A stretch of 64,000 bases of DNA. Source: Allocoleopsis franciscana PCC 7113 (GTDB lineage Bacteria; Cyanobacteriota; Cyanobacteriia; Cyanobacteriales; Coleofasciculaceae). The position numbers were made by a program, and so were the translations under genes. The DNA lies in contig NC_019738.1 of NCBI RefSeq assembly GCF_000317515.1, forward strand, positions 7,032,001 through 7,096,000, read 5' to 3'. The notes below the pieces were generated by a model. The model did not search any database, had not been told where the DNA came from, and was given only the letters and a program-made list of their open reading frames with translations. Below, piece after piece: positions 23,195 to 31,908 of this stretch. Numbering within the stretch: the first letter of the stretch is position 1; each line of letters begins with the position of its first letter.

Positions 23195-24694
23195 TTAAAG
23201 ATTTAACAGTCCAGTGATCGTAGCGGGTGGTAAAATAATAGCTGCTAAAATCACTAAAGCGATCAATCCCCAAAAATCCCGCCAATTGTTCAGTTCGGAG
23301 ACATCGTTAAGAGCGGGTTCATCAGCTACGGGCAGCAGTAACAGGATAATCCCCCAAACTAGTAAATCAGGTTCAAGCATAGCTCTGACCAAGACAAGCA
23401 GTCGGACAACTTGACCAATCGCGATACCGGTTCTCTGACCAAACATGGCATGGACAATATGACCGCCATCTAGTTGCCCGACAGGCATTAAATTAAAGGC
23501 TGTTACGACCAAACCAATGTAGCCGGCGACAGCCACCGGATGAAGATTAATCGCCATTTTTGGAGCCAAGGCGCTGCCTAATGCCCACTTACTCAGCACC
23601 GTGAGCAACAAGGAAAATCGAGGATTCAGGGATTGAAAATTTAACCACCCAGAGGAGTCAGACAGAGGAACGACTTCAGAGTGGGCAAGTCCCCACATCA
23701 GCAAAGGGATCGTCACGAGAAAGCCGGCTAGAGGGCCAGCAATCCCAATATCAAATAAGGCTTTACGATGAGGAACCGGCGATCGCATCTGGATAAACGC
23801 CCCAAACGTTCCTGGGGCAAAGGGCAGGGGGATAAAGTAGGGCAACGTGGCGCGTACTTTATAGAACCTTGCCGCCATGTAGTGACCAAGTTCATGGATG
23901 CTCAAAATTGCCATGAGGGCTACAGCATAGGGCAGCCCTCTAAGTAAAATAGACGGGTCAACTTGCGACTGTTTGGCTGTGACGCCAGCAATCTCAGCCC
24001 CAACAAAAGTCGTTGTCACTAATGTAATTAATAGCAGAGCCAACGCAAACCCTGGTCGCGTTAGGGATTCAGTTTCCCGTCCTGCTTTTGGCTGAGCTTG
24101 AGGATTAGGAACCAGTGCAAAAAACGGTTTACCGTTAAAGCTTTCTTGAAAAATCACAAAAAAGCGATCGCCAAATTCGGCCTCTATATTTCCCCGTACT
24201 GTCTGGTATGCTGACTCCGGGTTCGTTCGCAGCTTGCCGCGACACAAAACCGCTTGAGGTCTGTACTCCACATTCTGGAGATAGTAAACCCCCCAAGGGA
24301 AACAATTCCTCAGTTCAGTTTCTTCTTGTTTACTGATTGGGCGTAGTGTTGACGGCTCACTGGTTGATGGCATCGTCTGTTGAGTGATTGAAATTTGAGG
24401 TTTATTATTCTCAACCTCCTGATTCACAGGCGGCTTAGGAATTTGGCGTCCCCACTGAATCAGCAGCCAGTACAACAGGGGGCAAAGCACAAATGGGCCG
24501 ACCATCAGGATCAGTGGGGGTGGAGTATTCTTTCCATAAACCAGCATCCAGGCACTCCAAATCAGGACGGGTGTCATGAGCACCAGCCACAATAGCCATA
24601 CTGGCGTCCGGGTCAGTTCAGCAACACTTCGCTGGATAGTAATGTAAGTGAAAAGACCCAGACTCAGTAAAATTAGGAGCAACCAGAGTTCCAT
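23195..24694 (-). CDS. Site-2 protease family (M50) membrane metalloprotease
   Basis: A 499-aa polytopic protein resembling plant/cyanobacterial EGY-type site-2 proteases. Two N-terminal membrane helices (about 3-20 and 32-52) lead to a soluble region (about 85-210). A membrane core carries the zinc motif HELGH at 267-271, the family segment FIPLPFAPGTFGAFIQMRSPVPHRKALFDIGIAGPLAGF, and NLMPVGQLDGGH with the third zinc ligand Asp. Such enzymes cut membrane proteins within the bilayer in regulated proteolysis or thylakoid biogenesis; the substrate is unknown. The start at ATG 24694 is supported by the immediate membrane helix. Confidence 0.92.
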   Translation of the reverse strand: MELWLLLILLSLGLFTYITIQRSVAELTRTPVWLLWLVLMTPVLIWSAWMLVYGKNTPPPLILMVGPFVLCPLLYWLLIQWGRQIPKPPVNQEVENNKPQISITQQTMPSTSEPSTLRPISKQEETELRNCFPWGVYYLQNVEYRPQAVLCRGKLRTNPESAYQTVRGNIEAEFGDRFFVIFQESFNGKPFFALVPNPQAQPKAGRETESLTRPGFALALLLITLVTTTFVGAEIAGVTAKQSQVDPSILLRGLPYAVALMAILSIHELGHYMAARFYKVRATLPYFIPLPFAPGTFGAFIQMRSPVPHRKALFDIGIAGPLAGFLVTIPLLMWGLAHSEVVPLSDSSGWLNFQSLNPRFSLLLTVLSKWALGSALAPKMAINLHPVAVAGYIGLVVTAFNLMPVGQLDGGHIVHAMFGQRTGIAIGQVVRLLVLVRAMLEPDLLVWGIILLLLPVADEPALNDVSELNNWRDFWGLIALVILAAIILPPATITGLLNL

Positions 24695-24778
24695 GATGTA
24701 AAGATCACAATTGGTGTAAAAGAACGATCTTAGAGAAGGTCAACACCGTTCGTTAACTACTACAGGCATACAAGCATT

Positions 24779-25507
24779 GTGCAACCCGATTCCCCGCAAC
24801 AGGGCAACTTTATTCCTCCTCAAAACTCACCCTCCAACCGGCTACCCACTGCACTCAAAGCACCACGCCCTATCCTGGATACTATTTTTGCATTTGCACC
24901 CAATCGAGATACCTTGGGTGGCACGGCTTATCTTATTGTAGAAAATGCAGGTAACCTCCTGATTGATTGTCCCGCCTGGAATGAAACTAATGAGCAATTC
25001 TTACGGGAGAAAGGGGGAGTCTCGTTACTGTTTTTGACCCATAGAGGTGGCATTGGCAAAGCACGGGAGATTCAGGAGGCGACAGGCTGCCAAATCCTGA
25101 TCCAAGAACAAGAAGCCTATTTACTGCCAGAACTGAATGTAACATCATTTCAGTACGAGTTGACCCTCAGTCCCAATTGTTCAGTCCTTTGGACGCCCGG
25201 TCATTCTCCGGGTTCGGCTTGTTTGTACTACACATCGGCTGGCGGTGTGCTGTTTTCCGGGCGTCATTTGTTGCCGAATCAGCAAGGGGAACCTGTACCT
25301 CTACGTACCTCGAAGACCTTTCACTGGCCTCGTCAAATTCAGAGTGTAAAGCTTTTAATTGAGCGCTTCACTCCTGAAACGTTGAATTATCTCTGTCCTG
25401 GTGCCAATACAGGATCACTACGGGGTAGAGGTGCGATCGCTCAGACGTACAAGCCGTTGGCTCAGCTAGATCTAGGGGCTTTGCTGAACGCTCAACCGCT
25501 GCTATGA
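24779..25507 (+). CDS. MBL-fold protein with degenerate metal site
   Basis: A 242-aa metallo-beta-lactamase-fold protein starting at GTG 24779. The fold shows in GGTAYLIVENAGNLLIDCPAW, LLFLTHRGGIGKAREIQEATGCQILIQ, VLWTPGHSPGSACLYY and VLFSGRHLLP. The HxHxDH zinc motif after LTH is replaced by THRGGIG, so two His and the Asp are missing; the GD at the later metal position is GR. PGHSPGS is kept. I infer loss of the dinuclear metal site, so binding or a non-metallo role is more likely than hydrolysis, although this form may be widespread in cyanobacteria. Confidence 0.8.
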   Translation: MQPDSPQQGNFIPPQNSPSNRLPTALKAPRPILDTIFAFAPNRDTLGGTAYLIVENAGNLLIDCPAWNETNEQFLREKGGVSLLFLTHRGGIGKAREIQEATGCQILIQEQEAYLLPELNVTSFQYELTLSPNCSVLWTPGHSPGSACLYYTSAGGVLFSGRHLLPNQQGEPVPLRTSKTFHWPRQIQSVKLLIERFTPETLNYLCPGANTGSLRGRGAIAQTYKPLAQLDLGALLNAQPLL

Positions 25508-25576
25508 GTTGGTCGATACGGCTCTAAGTTAATAGACTGAATCGGAATATAAAAGTTCAGGAGTTGAGTACGGCTT

Positions 25577-25617
25577 AAGGCGATCGCCCTTGGTGTTGCT
25601 CTTTGGGCAATCGCCTT
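25577..25617. terminator. Convergent-gene hairpin containing HIP1
   Basis: AAGGCGATCGCCC at 25577-25589 pairs with GGGCAATCGCCTT at 25605-25617 with one mismatch. It sits between convergent genes (MBL-fold protein and ctpA) and is a likely bidirectional terminator. Confidence 0.6.
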
Positions 25618-25644
25618 CGCGTTGATGCCTTAGTTTCTTAGCAT

Positions 25645-26889
25645 CTAACTCTTAACGGCCTCAGCCACCACGGATTGACTCGTTAACAACTTGACGGCGA
25701 CTTGATATTGCTCGTCTGCTGCTGTTCCCACCTGATTCAGAGTAATGGGATCTAAAGAGACCTCTAGATCGGGCTGGATACCCAATTTATGGATATCCCG
25801 GTGGTTGGGTGTCTCGTATTTAGCAACAGTTACGGCGAGTCCTGAACCATCGGTTAAGTCAAATAACGATTGAATTAAGCCTTTGCCGAAGGTTTTTTCC
25901 CCAACCAACTTAGCTCTGCCATTATCCTGCAAGGCTCCTGCCAGAATCTCGCTGGCACTGGCTGTCCCCTGATTGACTAAAACAACCAATGGGTCTTCTG
26001 TGAGCGCAGGGCCATAGGCTTCAAAGCTACCCAGTGTTCCTTGCCGATTAACGGTATAGACCACAGTTCCTTGATCTAACCAGAAGCGAGCAATCTCGAT
26101 CCCGGCCTGTAGAAGTCCTCCAGGATTATTCCGCAGGTCAAGAATGTAACCCTGTGCGCCTTGTTCCTCAAGTTGAGTGATCGCACTCGCTAATTCAGAG
26201 GGGGCGTTGGCACTGAACTGGGTCAAGCGAATGTAACCAATCGGAGTATTATTTTGACTGGAATCGAGTACGGCATAGACGGGGTTGAGGGCAATGCGAT
26301 CGCGCACCAGCTCAATCGACTTGGGTTCTCCTTCCTTTCCTTGAATTTTCAGGGTAACTTTCGTGCCTGTTGCTCCACGCATCTTGGAGGCGGCTTCATC
26401 TAGGGTGAGTTGTGAGGTCAGCATCCCATCAATTTCGAGGATGCGATCGCGGGGCTGAATTCCTGCTTGTTCTGCTGGAGAACCTGCAATTGGTGCCACC
26501 ACAGCCAACTCCCCCGTCTCCGGATCAAGAGCAATCTGTAACCCCACACCCGATAGCTCTCCGGAGGTATTCACCTGCAAACTCCGATATTGATTGGGTG
26601 TCAAAAACCGGGTAAAGGGGTCGTCGAGACTTTCCAGCATGTTCTTGATGGCTGAATAGGTTCCCTCACGGTTATCCAACCGCTTTTGGAGTACCTTTTC
26701 CCGTAGTTGCCACCAGTTTTGATGGTTAAATGAGTCATCGATATAGGATTGACTGACAATGCGCCACGCTTGCGAGAAGAGCTTTTGCTCCTCTGTAAAA
26801 GCTAAGGCGGGTGGTGTCCACCAGGCAGAAAGGGTGAGTTGAAACAGCAGTAAGAGTCCGACCCAAAAAGCTCGTTTGTGCATGACCAA
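25645..26889 (-). CDS. ctpA: Carboxyl-terminal processing protease (CtpA type)
   Basis: A 414-aa S41 protease. It begins with a signal peptide (WVGLLLLFQLTLSAWWTPPALA), so it is exported to the lumen/periplasm. An N-terminal helical region is followed by a PDZ domain (about 95-180, SGVGLQIALDPETGELAVVAPIAGSPAEQAGI and GDRILEIDG-like PRDRILEIDG). The peptidase domain has the catalytic Ser in GTASASEILAGAL and the Lys in GEKTFGKGLIQ. In cyanobacteria CtpA removes the D1 C-terminal extension to allow manganese-cluster assembly. The gene is divergent from petBD, a conserved arrangement I recall from other cyanobacteria. Choosing CtpA rather than CtpB or CtpC is inference from the neighbourhood. 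Confidence 0.88.
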   Translation of the reverse strand: MVMHKRAFWVGLLLLFQLTLSAWWTPPALAFTEEQKLFSQAWRIVSQSYIDDSFNHQNWWQLREKVLQKRLDNREGTYSAIKNMLESLDDPFTRFLTPNQYRSLQVNTSGELSGVGLQIALDPETGELAVVAPIAGSPAEQAGIQPRDRILEIDGMLTSQLTLDEAASKMRGATGTKVTLKIQGKEGEPKSIELVRDRIALNPVYAVLDSSQNNTPIGYIRLTQFSANAPSELASAITQLEEQGAQGYILDLRNNPGGLLQAGIEIARFWLDQGTVVYTVNRQGTLGSFEAYGPALTEDPLVVLVNQGTASASEILAGALQDNGRAKLVGEKTFGKGLIQSLFDLTDGSGLAVTVAKYETPNHRDIHKLGIQPDLEVSLDPITLNQVGTAADEQYQVAVKLLTSQSVVAEAVKS

Positions 26890-27269
26890 TAGTTTGACTT
26901 TAGGCTTTGATTCTTTAACTTCTTAGTGTGGCAGAGCCTTAGAGAATAGGGTGGCTTGAAATACACTTTTTCCTCAAGGCTGTTTATGTTGGTACCCTAA
27001 CAAGCCCTTGCAGCGGTTCAATAGCGCTTCCGTACCCGCGATAGATGAGAGAAATGCAAAAATAGAATTCCCTTCCCCACTCTCCCATCCTCACGCTTAG
27101 CTCTGGTCTCACTCCCTCACTCCGGTTCCTCTCTTCCATACTAGGAGTGCAACTGCCAGCCCCTAAAGAAGGGAGTCAGTGGTAGGATTAAGAAAGTACA
27201 CATAACTTTGTGTACGAATAATAAGAGGGATTTCTCATCCCACAATATCCTTTTAGGAATTCTGGCTTC
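26890..27269. promoter_or_regulatory. Divergent ctpA/petB intergenic region with inverted repeat
   Basis: A 380-base divergent region. A clear inverted repeat, GTACAC at 27196-27201 and GTGTAC at 27210-27215, lies 55 bases before the petB ATG, followed by the A/T-rich GAATAATAAG that could be a -10. It probably carries the promoters of both transcripts; the inverted repeat could bind a regulator. No -35 is unambiguous. Confidence 0.5.
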
Positions 27270-27938
27270 ATGTTCTCTAAGCAAATAACCGACTCGAAAG
27301 CCTATCAGTGGTTTGAGGAGCGTCTAGAAATCCAAGCACTCGCCGAAGACGTTACCTCCAAGTATGTACCTCCCCACGTTAATATCTTTTACTGTCTTGG
27401 TGGGATTACCCTCACTTGCTTCATCATCCAGTTTGCCACTGGATTTGCAATGACCTTTTACTATCGGCCGACTGTCACAGAAGCTTTTGCCTCCGTGCAG
27501 TATTTAATGACTGAAGTAAACTTTGGTTGGCTGATCCGCTCTGTCCACCGCTGGTCTGCCAGCATGATGGTGCTGATGATGATTCTGCACGTCTTCCGCG
27601 TTTACCTCACGGGTGGCTTTAAAAAGCCTCGCGAACTCACCTGGGTGACGGGCGTGATTCTAGCGGTGATTACTGTTTCCTTCGGTGTTACCGGTTATTC
27701 GCTGCCTTGGGACCAAGTTGGTTACTGGGCTGTCAAAATCGTTTCTGGTGTTCCCGAAGCGATTCCCGTCGTTGGTCCTTTACTGGTCGAACTCCTTCGC
27801 GGTGGTGCCAGTGTTGGACAAGGAACTCTCACTCGCTACTACAGTGCACACACATTTGTGTTGCCCTGGCTGATTGCGGTGTTCATGCTGCTACACTTCA
27901 TCATGATTCGCAAGCAAGGCATTTCTGGCCCGTTGTAA
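27270..27938 (+). CDS. petB: Cytochrome b6
   Basis: A 222-aa protein with the full cytochrome b6 pattern. The N-terminus [28 protein letters not shown] is followed by the conserved Cys of [14 protein letters not shown], which binds haem ci covalently. The paired His ligands of two b-haems are in helices around [22 protein letters not shown] and later [26 protein letters not shown]. It has four membrane helices and ends at the typical SGPL. It forms the electron-transfer core of cytochrome b6f in the thylakoid membrane. It is followed by petD after a 130-base gap, as usual. Confidence 0.98.
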   Translation: MFSKQITDSKAYQWFEERLEIQALAEDVTSKYVPPHVNIFYCLGGITLTCFIIQFATGFAMTFYYRPTVTEAFASVQYLMTEVNFGWLIRSVHRWSASMMVLMMILHVFRVYLTGGFKKPRELTWVTGVILAVITVSFGVTGYSLPWDQVGYWAVKIVSGVPEAIPVVGPLLVELLRGGASVGQGTLTRYYSAHTFVLPWLIAVFMLLHFIMIRKQGISGPL

Positions 27939-28071
27939 AGCGAACCATTGGCAGTTAGCGCGAAGCTGAAAGTCATCGGTTCTAGCTCACTTCAAAAACA
28001 CAATAGAATCAAGCTAGAGGCTAACCACTTTCTGACTGCCGATCTGAATAGATAAGGAGAAAAGTCTAAAA

Positions 28072-28554
28072 ATGGCAACACTTAAAAAGCCGGATCTAAA
28101 CGATCCAAAGCTGCGCGAGAAACTGGCCAAAGGAATGGGTCATAACTACTATGGCGAACCCGCTTGGCCCAATGACCTCCTCTACATCTTCCCCGTAGTG
28201 ATTATGGGAAGCATTGCACTGTGCATTGGTTTGGCGGTTCTAGACCCCGCTATGGTCGGTGAACCAGCGAACCCCTTTGCTACACCGCTAGAAATCCTCC
28301 CGGAATGGTATCTCTTTCCAGTATTCCAAATCCTGCGAACCGTTCCTAACAAACTGCTGGGAATCTCCCTAATGGCTGGGATTCCTTTAGGTCTCATCCT
28401 CGTACCATTTATCGAAAACGTTAATAAGTTCCAAAATCCCTTCCGACGCCCAGTGGCAACGGCGGTGTTTTTGTTTGGCACCCTCGTTACCATGTGGTTG
28501 GGTATTGGTGCGACCTTCCCAATCGATAAGTCTCTCACCCTCGGTCTATTTTAA
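28072..28554 (+). CDS. petD: Cytochrome b6f subunit IV
   Basis: A 160-aa protein starting [21 protein letters not shown] with the standard subunit IV sequence. Next come [28 protein letters not shown], the PEWY-containing [20 protein letters not shown] (quinol oxidation site), and [18 protein letters not shown] at the C-terminus. It has three membrane helices, pairs with PetB as the split homologue of mitochondrial cytochrome b, and helps form the Qo site. GGAGAA lies about 15 bases before the ATG. The gene is co-oriented with petB and likely co-transcribed. Confidence 0.98.
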   Translation: MATLKKPDLNDPKLREKLAKGMGHNYYGEPAWPNDLLYIFPVVIMGSIALCIGLAVLDPAMVGEPANPFATPLEILPEWYLFPVFQILRTVPNKLLGISLMAGIPLGLILVPFIENVNKFQNPFRRPVATAVFLFGTLVTMWLGIGATFPIDKSLTLGLF

Positions 28555-28815
28555 GACTTGAATTACTTTGCCTTGACGCCTGTTAGTGTCTTAGCCGTGC
28601 TAATGTACTGCTCAAATACACTATCAGGTGTCAATTTTTTTCTATGCAAATTTTCCATTGAACTGGCAGGATTTACCTATAGCCCTCTTTTTAACCGGAG
28701 ATGATACGAGGAGGGTTAGGGGGCGCGAAAACGGCTGAAATAGCAAATATTCCGTAAAAAATACATAAGTCTCAAGTTAAAAAAAGTTAAAAGTCAATCC
28801 AGCTTTACTCAGAAA

Positions 28816-29970
28816 ATGGACGGCAAAGGCAAAGCTGACCATGTATTTATTTTTTTAGAAGTTTTTAATTGTGAAGGGGGCATTCAGTCCTACGTCAAAG
28901 ATGTCTTGCACGCCTATTGTTCAGTGTCGCTTCAGACCCGTCGGCGAACAATCACTGAAGTTTTTTTGCTGAGGGATGACCGGAAATGTCACAATCCTTT
29001 AGATCATGACACGTTTAAATTTCATTACCTGAAAACGAAAAATCCTCTGCTAGGACGATTGCGGCTGGCAGTAAGACTGTGGAACTGTTTATGGTTACGT
29101 CGCCCCAGCCACGTTTTCTGTGGTCATATCAAACTAGCACCGCTAACTCAATGGTTGTGTCAGCGTTGGGGAGTTCCCTACACCGTTTTGACTTACGGAA
29201 AAGAGGTTTGGTATCGATTATCTGATCGCGAACGTCAGGCTTTAGTTACCGCCGCCGGAATTTGGACGATTAGCCGCTACAGTCGCGATCGCCTTTGTGC
29301 AGCTAATGAGTTGAACCCTGATAACGTGAAGATTGTGCCTTGTGTGGTTGATGGGGATATGTTCACCCCTGGCTCCAAATCACCCACGTTAGTTGCACGG
29401 TACGGTTTGACGGATGCTAAGGTGCTAATGACGGTGGCACGGCTTTGGCCGACCGATCTGTATAAAGGTGTTGATGTTACGATTCGATCACTTCCTATGA
29501 TCGCAACTGTTTTCCCCAACGTTAAATATCTCGTCATTGGTCGAGGTGAGGATCGACCCAGACTAGAACAGCTTGCTCAAGATTTGGGTGTTGGTGATCA
29601 GGTTGTTTTTGCCGGGTTCGTCCCAACCTCCGATTTGGTGGAACACTACCGCCTCACAGATGCCTACATTATGCCGTCTCAAGAAGGCTTTGGCATTGTT
29701 TACTTAGAGGCAATGGCTTGTGGTAAACCCGTGCTGGCGGGTGATGCCGATGGTTCCGCAGACCCCTTACAGGACGGATACCTCGGCTGGCACGTTCCGC
29801 ACCGAGACCCAGAAGCCGTTGCTGCCGCTTGTATTGAAATTCTCAAAGGAGACGATCAGCGCTGTAACGGTCAGTGGTTACGAGAACAGTGCCTGAGCCG
29901 ATTTGGTAAAAATACGCTCACGCAGCAGTTAACGCTGCTGCTCAATTCTACGGTAAATTCCTCTACTTAG
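28816..29970 (+). CDS. Glycosyltransferase family 4
   Basis: A 384-aa GT-B fold enzyme. The N-terminal domain has FIFLEVFNCEGGIQSYVKDVLHAY, the glycine-containing acceptor loop. The C-terminal nucleotide-sugar domain has VLMTVARLWPTDLYKGVDVTIRSLP, the YLVIGRGEDRPRLEQLAQ segment and the EGFGIVYLEAMACGKPVLAGD motif (Ex7E), which binds the donor sugar. GT4 enzymes make glycolipids and polysaccharides; donor and acceptor are not readable from sequence. No membrane helix, so it is cytoplasmic or peripheral. The start ATG 28816 precedes the first beta strand directly. Confidence 0.9.
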   Translation: MDGKGKADHVFIFLEVFNCEGGIQSYVKDVLHAYCSVSLQTRRRTITEVFLLRDDRKCHNPLDHDTFKFHYLKTKNPLLGRLRLAVRLWNCLWLRRPSHVFCGHIKLAPLTQWLCQRWGVPYTVLTYGKEVWYRLSDRERQALVTAAGIWTISRYSRDRLCAANELNPDNVKIVPCVVDGDMFTPGSKSPTLVARYGLTDAKVLMTVARLWPTDLYKGVDVTIRSLPMIATVFPNVKYLVIGRGEDRPRLEQLAQDLGVGDQVVFAGFVPTSDLVEHYRLTDAYIMPSQEGFGIVYLEAMACGKPVLAGDADGSADPLQDGYLGWHVPHRDPEAVAAACIEILKGDDQRCNGQWLREQCLSRFGKNTLTQQLTLLLNSTVNSST

Positions 29971-30142
29971 AGCTGAATTCATCCGTTCTGTCCCAGACTT
30001 AATGATTTACAAATGCCAAGAGGCAGTAGTCCGTGCTTAGTAGCGGTCACTTAAACCAAACTTGCTCACACACACTCAGGTCAAGACTAATCTGAACTAG
30101 GATGGAGATATCAAATACCGTGCTGCATTCTTAAAGACTATC

Positions 30143-30523
30143 GTGAACCAAGACACCTCGAAACTATTACAGTTCAACCTATCGGGTTTGGGCTGTTGGC
30201 TCCCTCTCCTCGCGACGGCTTTGTTGCTGGGATCGGTTGGCTTGGGTTGGGTCGTCAACGGTTTTTTGATTCTGGTTGGTTTAGTCATCATTGCCCCAGC
30301 GATTGGGTGGCTAGGATTTCGCTGGTGGTTGAAACGCAATTTAGTTGAAGACAAATGCCCTGTCTGTAGTTATGAATTCACCGGATTTAATAAAACCGAT
30401 TGTAGTTGCCCTAACTGTGGCGAACCTTTGAAAGTTGAACAAGGACACTTCAATCGTCTGACACCTCCCGGTACGATTGATGTCGAAGCCGTAGAAGTCT
30501 CGGTTCAGCTATTAGAAGATTAG
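30143..30523 (+). CDS. Two-helix membrane protein with zinc ribbon
   Basis: A 126-aa protein starting at GTG 30143. It has two adjacent hydrophobic segments (LGCWLPLLATALLLGSVGLGW and FLILVGLVIIAPAIGWLGF, about residues 15-66). A C-terminal CPVCSYEFTGFNKTDCSCPNCGEPL arrangement follows, four or five cysteines in a CxxC-x12-CxCPxC zinc-ribbon pattern. It ends with an acidic tail. I do not recognise a named family, but the arrangement is seen in cyanobacterial conserved proteins. The function is unknown; a membrane-bound redox or assembly factor is a guess. Confidence 0.72.
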   Translation: MNQDTSKLLQFNLSGLGCWLPLLATALLLGSVGLGWVVNGFLILVGLVIIAPAIGWLGFRWWLKRNLVEDKCPVCSYEFTGFNKTDCSCPNCGEPLKVEQGHFNRLTPPGTIDVEAVEVSVQLLED

Positions 30524-30577
30524 TGTGAGAAAGAGGATGGAGAAATATTTCTTTATCTTCCTCCTCTGCCTCTAAGG

Positions 30578-31003
30578 TTATGGCTTTTGAGTCAGGGATA
30601 GGGTATAGGGGTTTTGGCCTCCAGCCATATCGCCGACATAGATAGAGTACAGACCTTGCTCCCAATACCCTGGGGATTGAATAATGCCCTGAGACAAACT
30701 GTCCGCCGGTACGCAGGACGTACCACTTGGTCCTTTAATCAAAAGTGTGGGCTGACCCGAACTTTGCACGTTGATGCGTAGATAATTGAAATTACCGTTT
30801 AATGTGAGGACATGGTTCGGTTTTGCGCTAATCATGCCGCAGCTTTGGCTTTTGGTTGAGCCGCCAGAGGTGCCATTGACGACGAGCGGATCGGGTTGAA
30901 ATCCTGGGGCAATCTGAATGGGTTGAGAGCGAACCAAACCAGCACTGCTCAAAACCATTGCCAAGGCAGTGGGAACAACCATCCAATGTTTCAAGTTTTT
31001 CAT
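30578..31003 (-). CDS. Secreted hypothetical protein with beta-rich domain
   Basis: A 141-aa protein counted from ATG 31003, chosen because it gives a clean signal peptide (MKNLKHWMVVPTALAMVLSSAGLVRS); a longer frame back to 31201 has no ribosome binding site and is not protein-like. The mature part is beta-rich: PLVVNGTSGGSTKSQSCG, ISAKPNHVLTLNGNFNYLRINVQSSGQPTLLIKGP, and a GLYSIYVGD ending, with two cysteines. It resembles cyanobacterial periplasmic conserved proteins with pre-peptidase-like folds, but I cannot name a family. Confidence 0.7.
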   Translation of the reverse strand: MKNLKHWMVVPTALAMVLSSAGLVRSQPIQIAPGFQPDPLVVNGTSGGSTKSQSCGMISAKPNHVLTLNGNFNYLRINVQSSGQPTLLIKGPSGTSCVPADSLSQGIIQSPGYWEQGLYSIYVGDMAGGQNPYTLSLTQKP

Positions 31004-31528
31004 GGAATTTAAACCGCTGAATACCCCGTGCCCAAAGTGAGGACGGGAGGAAGCGGGGCGGGAGGTGCCACTTCCTAGGAATAAGACTAGGATGCTTAGA
31101 TGTTGTAGAGGAGCAGATGGGTTAAGAACGTTCCAGACTGGAAATTTCGGTAATACACTCTGCTGAGTCAACATTGACGCCATAAAAGTCATCATTGACA
31201 AGCTCTGTCAAGGGCATCGTTGACGATGTCGTTCTTTGAGCGTTTCTTTTCTTTTATCTTCTTATTCTCAGTGTCCTAAATTCTTAGAAACTTGGGTACG
31301 TCATTTGTTCCTGTTTACCAACTGTCACTCTCGGTACACAGCACTAATGTATGTATCCTTTTTCTAGAAGGATGCGTCACGATGCACTTTACACCTATCC
31401 ATGAATTCGACTCAGCGATCGAATTTTATCTGGCTGTCGCAAGCTACAATCACACCAGAAACTCTCCTCGTTGTGTCGTCGGTTAAGTTTAATTGTCATT
31501 ATCGTCGCAGCTAGCCGTCAATCTCCCC

Positions 31529-31873
31529 ATGAATCCTCAAGAAAATCCAGATTACGAGCGCAGACTTCAGGAACTCGAAGCAGAACTCAATAAAGACAAA
31601 CCCCTACCATCGGTCGAAATGCCTTTCCGGCAGCCACTGGAGCGCTATATCAATCGCTCTCAAATTGAATCCAGTCGGAATCGAGTACTCAATTGGTTTA
31701 ACAGCCTACCCAAGCCCGGTAAAGTGGCGGTTGTGGCGATCGCCGTCATTGTCGGTGCTTCGCTTTTTTTGAGCTTACTTCGACTCGTTGCTTCCCTGAT
31801 CAGTCTTGCCATTCTAGGAGTAATACTGTACTTGGTGTATAAGTTCTTCGTGACTCCCCCGTCTCCTAAATAA
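31529..31873 (+). CDS. Small cyanobacterial membrane protein, 114 aa
   Basis: From ATG 31529: an acidic, helical N-terminus (MNPQENPDYERRLQELEAEL) and a basic amphipathic middle (QPLERYINRSQIESSRNRVLNWFN). Two closely spaced hydrophobic helices follow (about residues 67-85 and 90-108), and it ends KFFVTPPSPK. The TTG at 31493 would add 12 unconserved residues, so ATG is preferred. It is conserved-looking but unnamed. It precedes the RDD/pentapeptide gene by 35 bases on the same strand, so they may form an operon. Confidence 0.72.
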   Translation: MNPQENPDYERRLQELEAELNKDKPLPSVEMPFRQPLERYINRSQIESSRNRVLNWFNSLPKPGKVAVVAIAVIVGASLFLSLLRLVASLISLAILGVILYLVYKFFVTPPSPK

Positions 31874-31908
31874 GTAAAAATCCTTCCCTCATGGCGTGAG
31901 GTTTAAGC

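Noticed and set aside
31382-31486. 34-codon frame MHFTPIHEFDSAIEF before the small membrane protein
   Set aside because: Weak ribosome binding site and no recognisable family; could be leader sequence.
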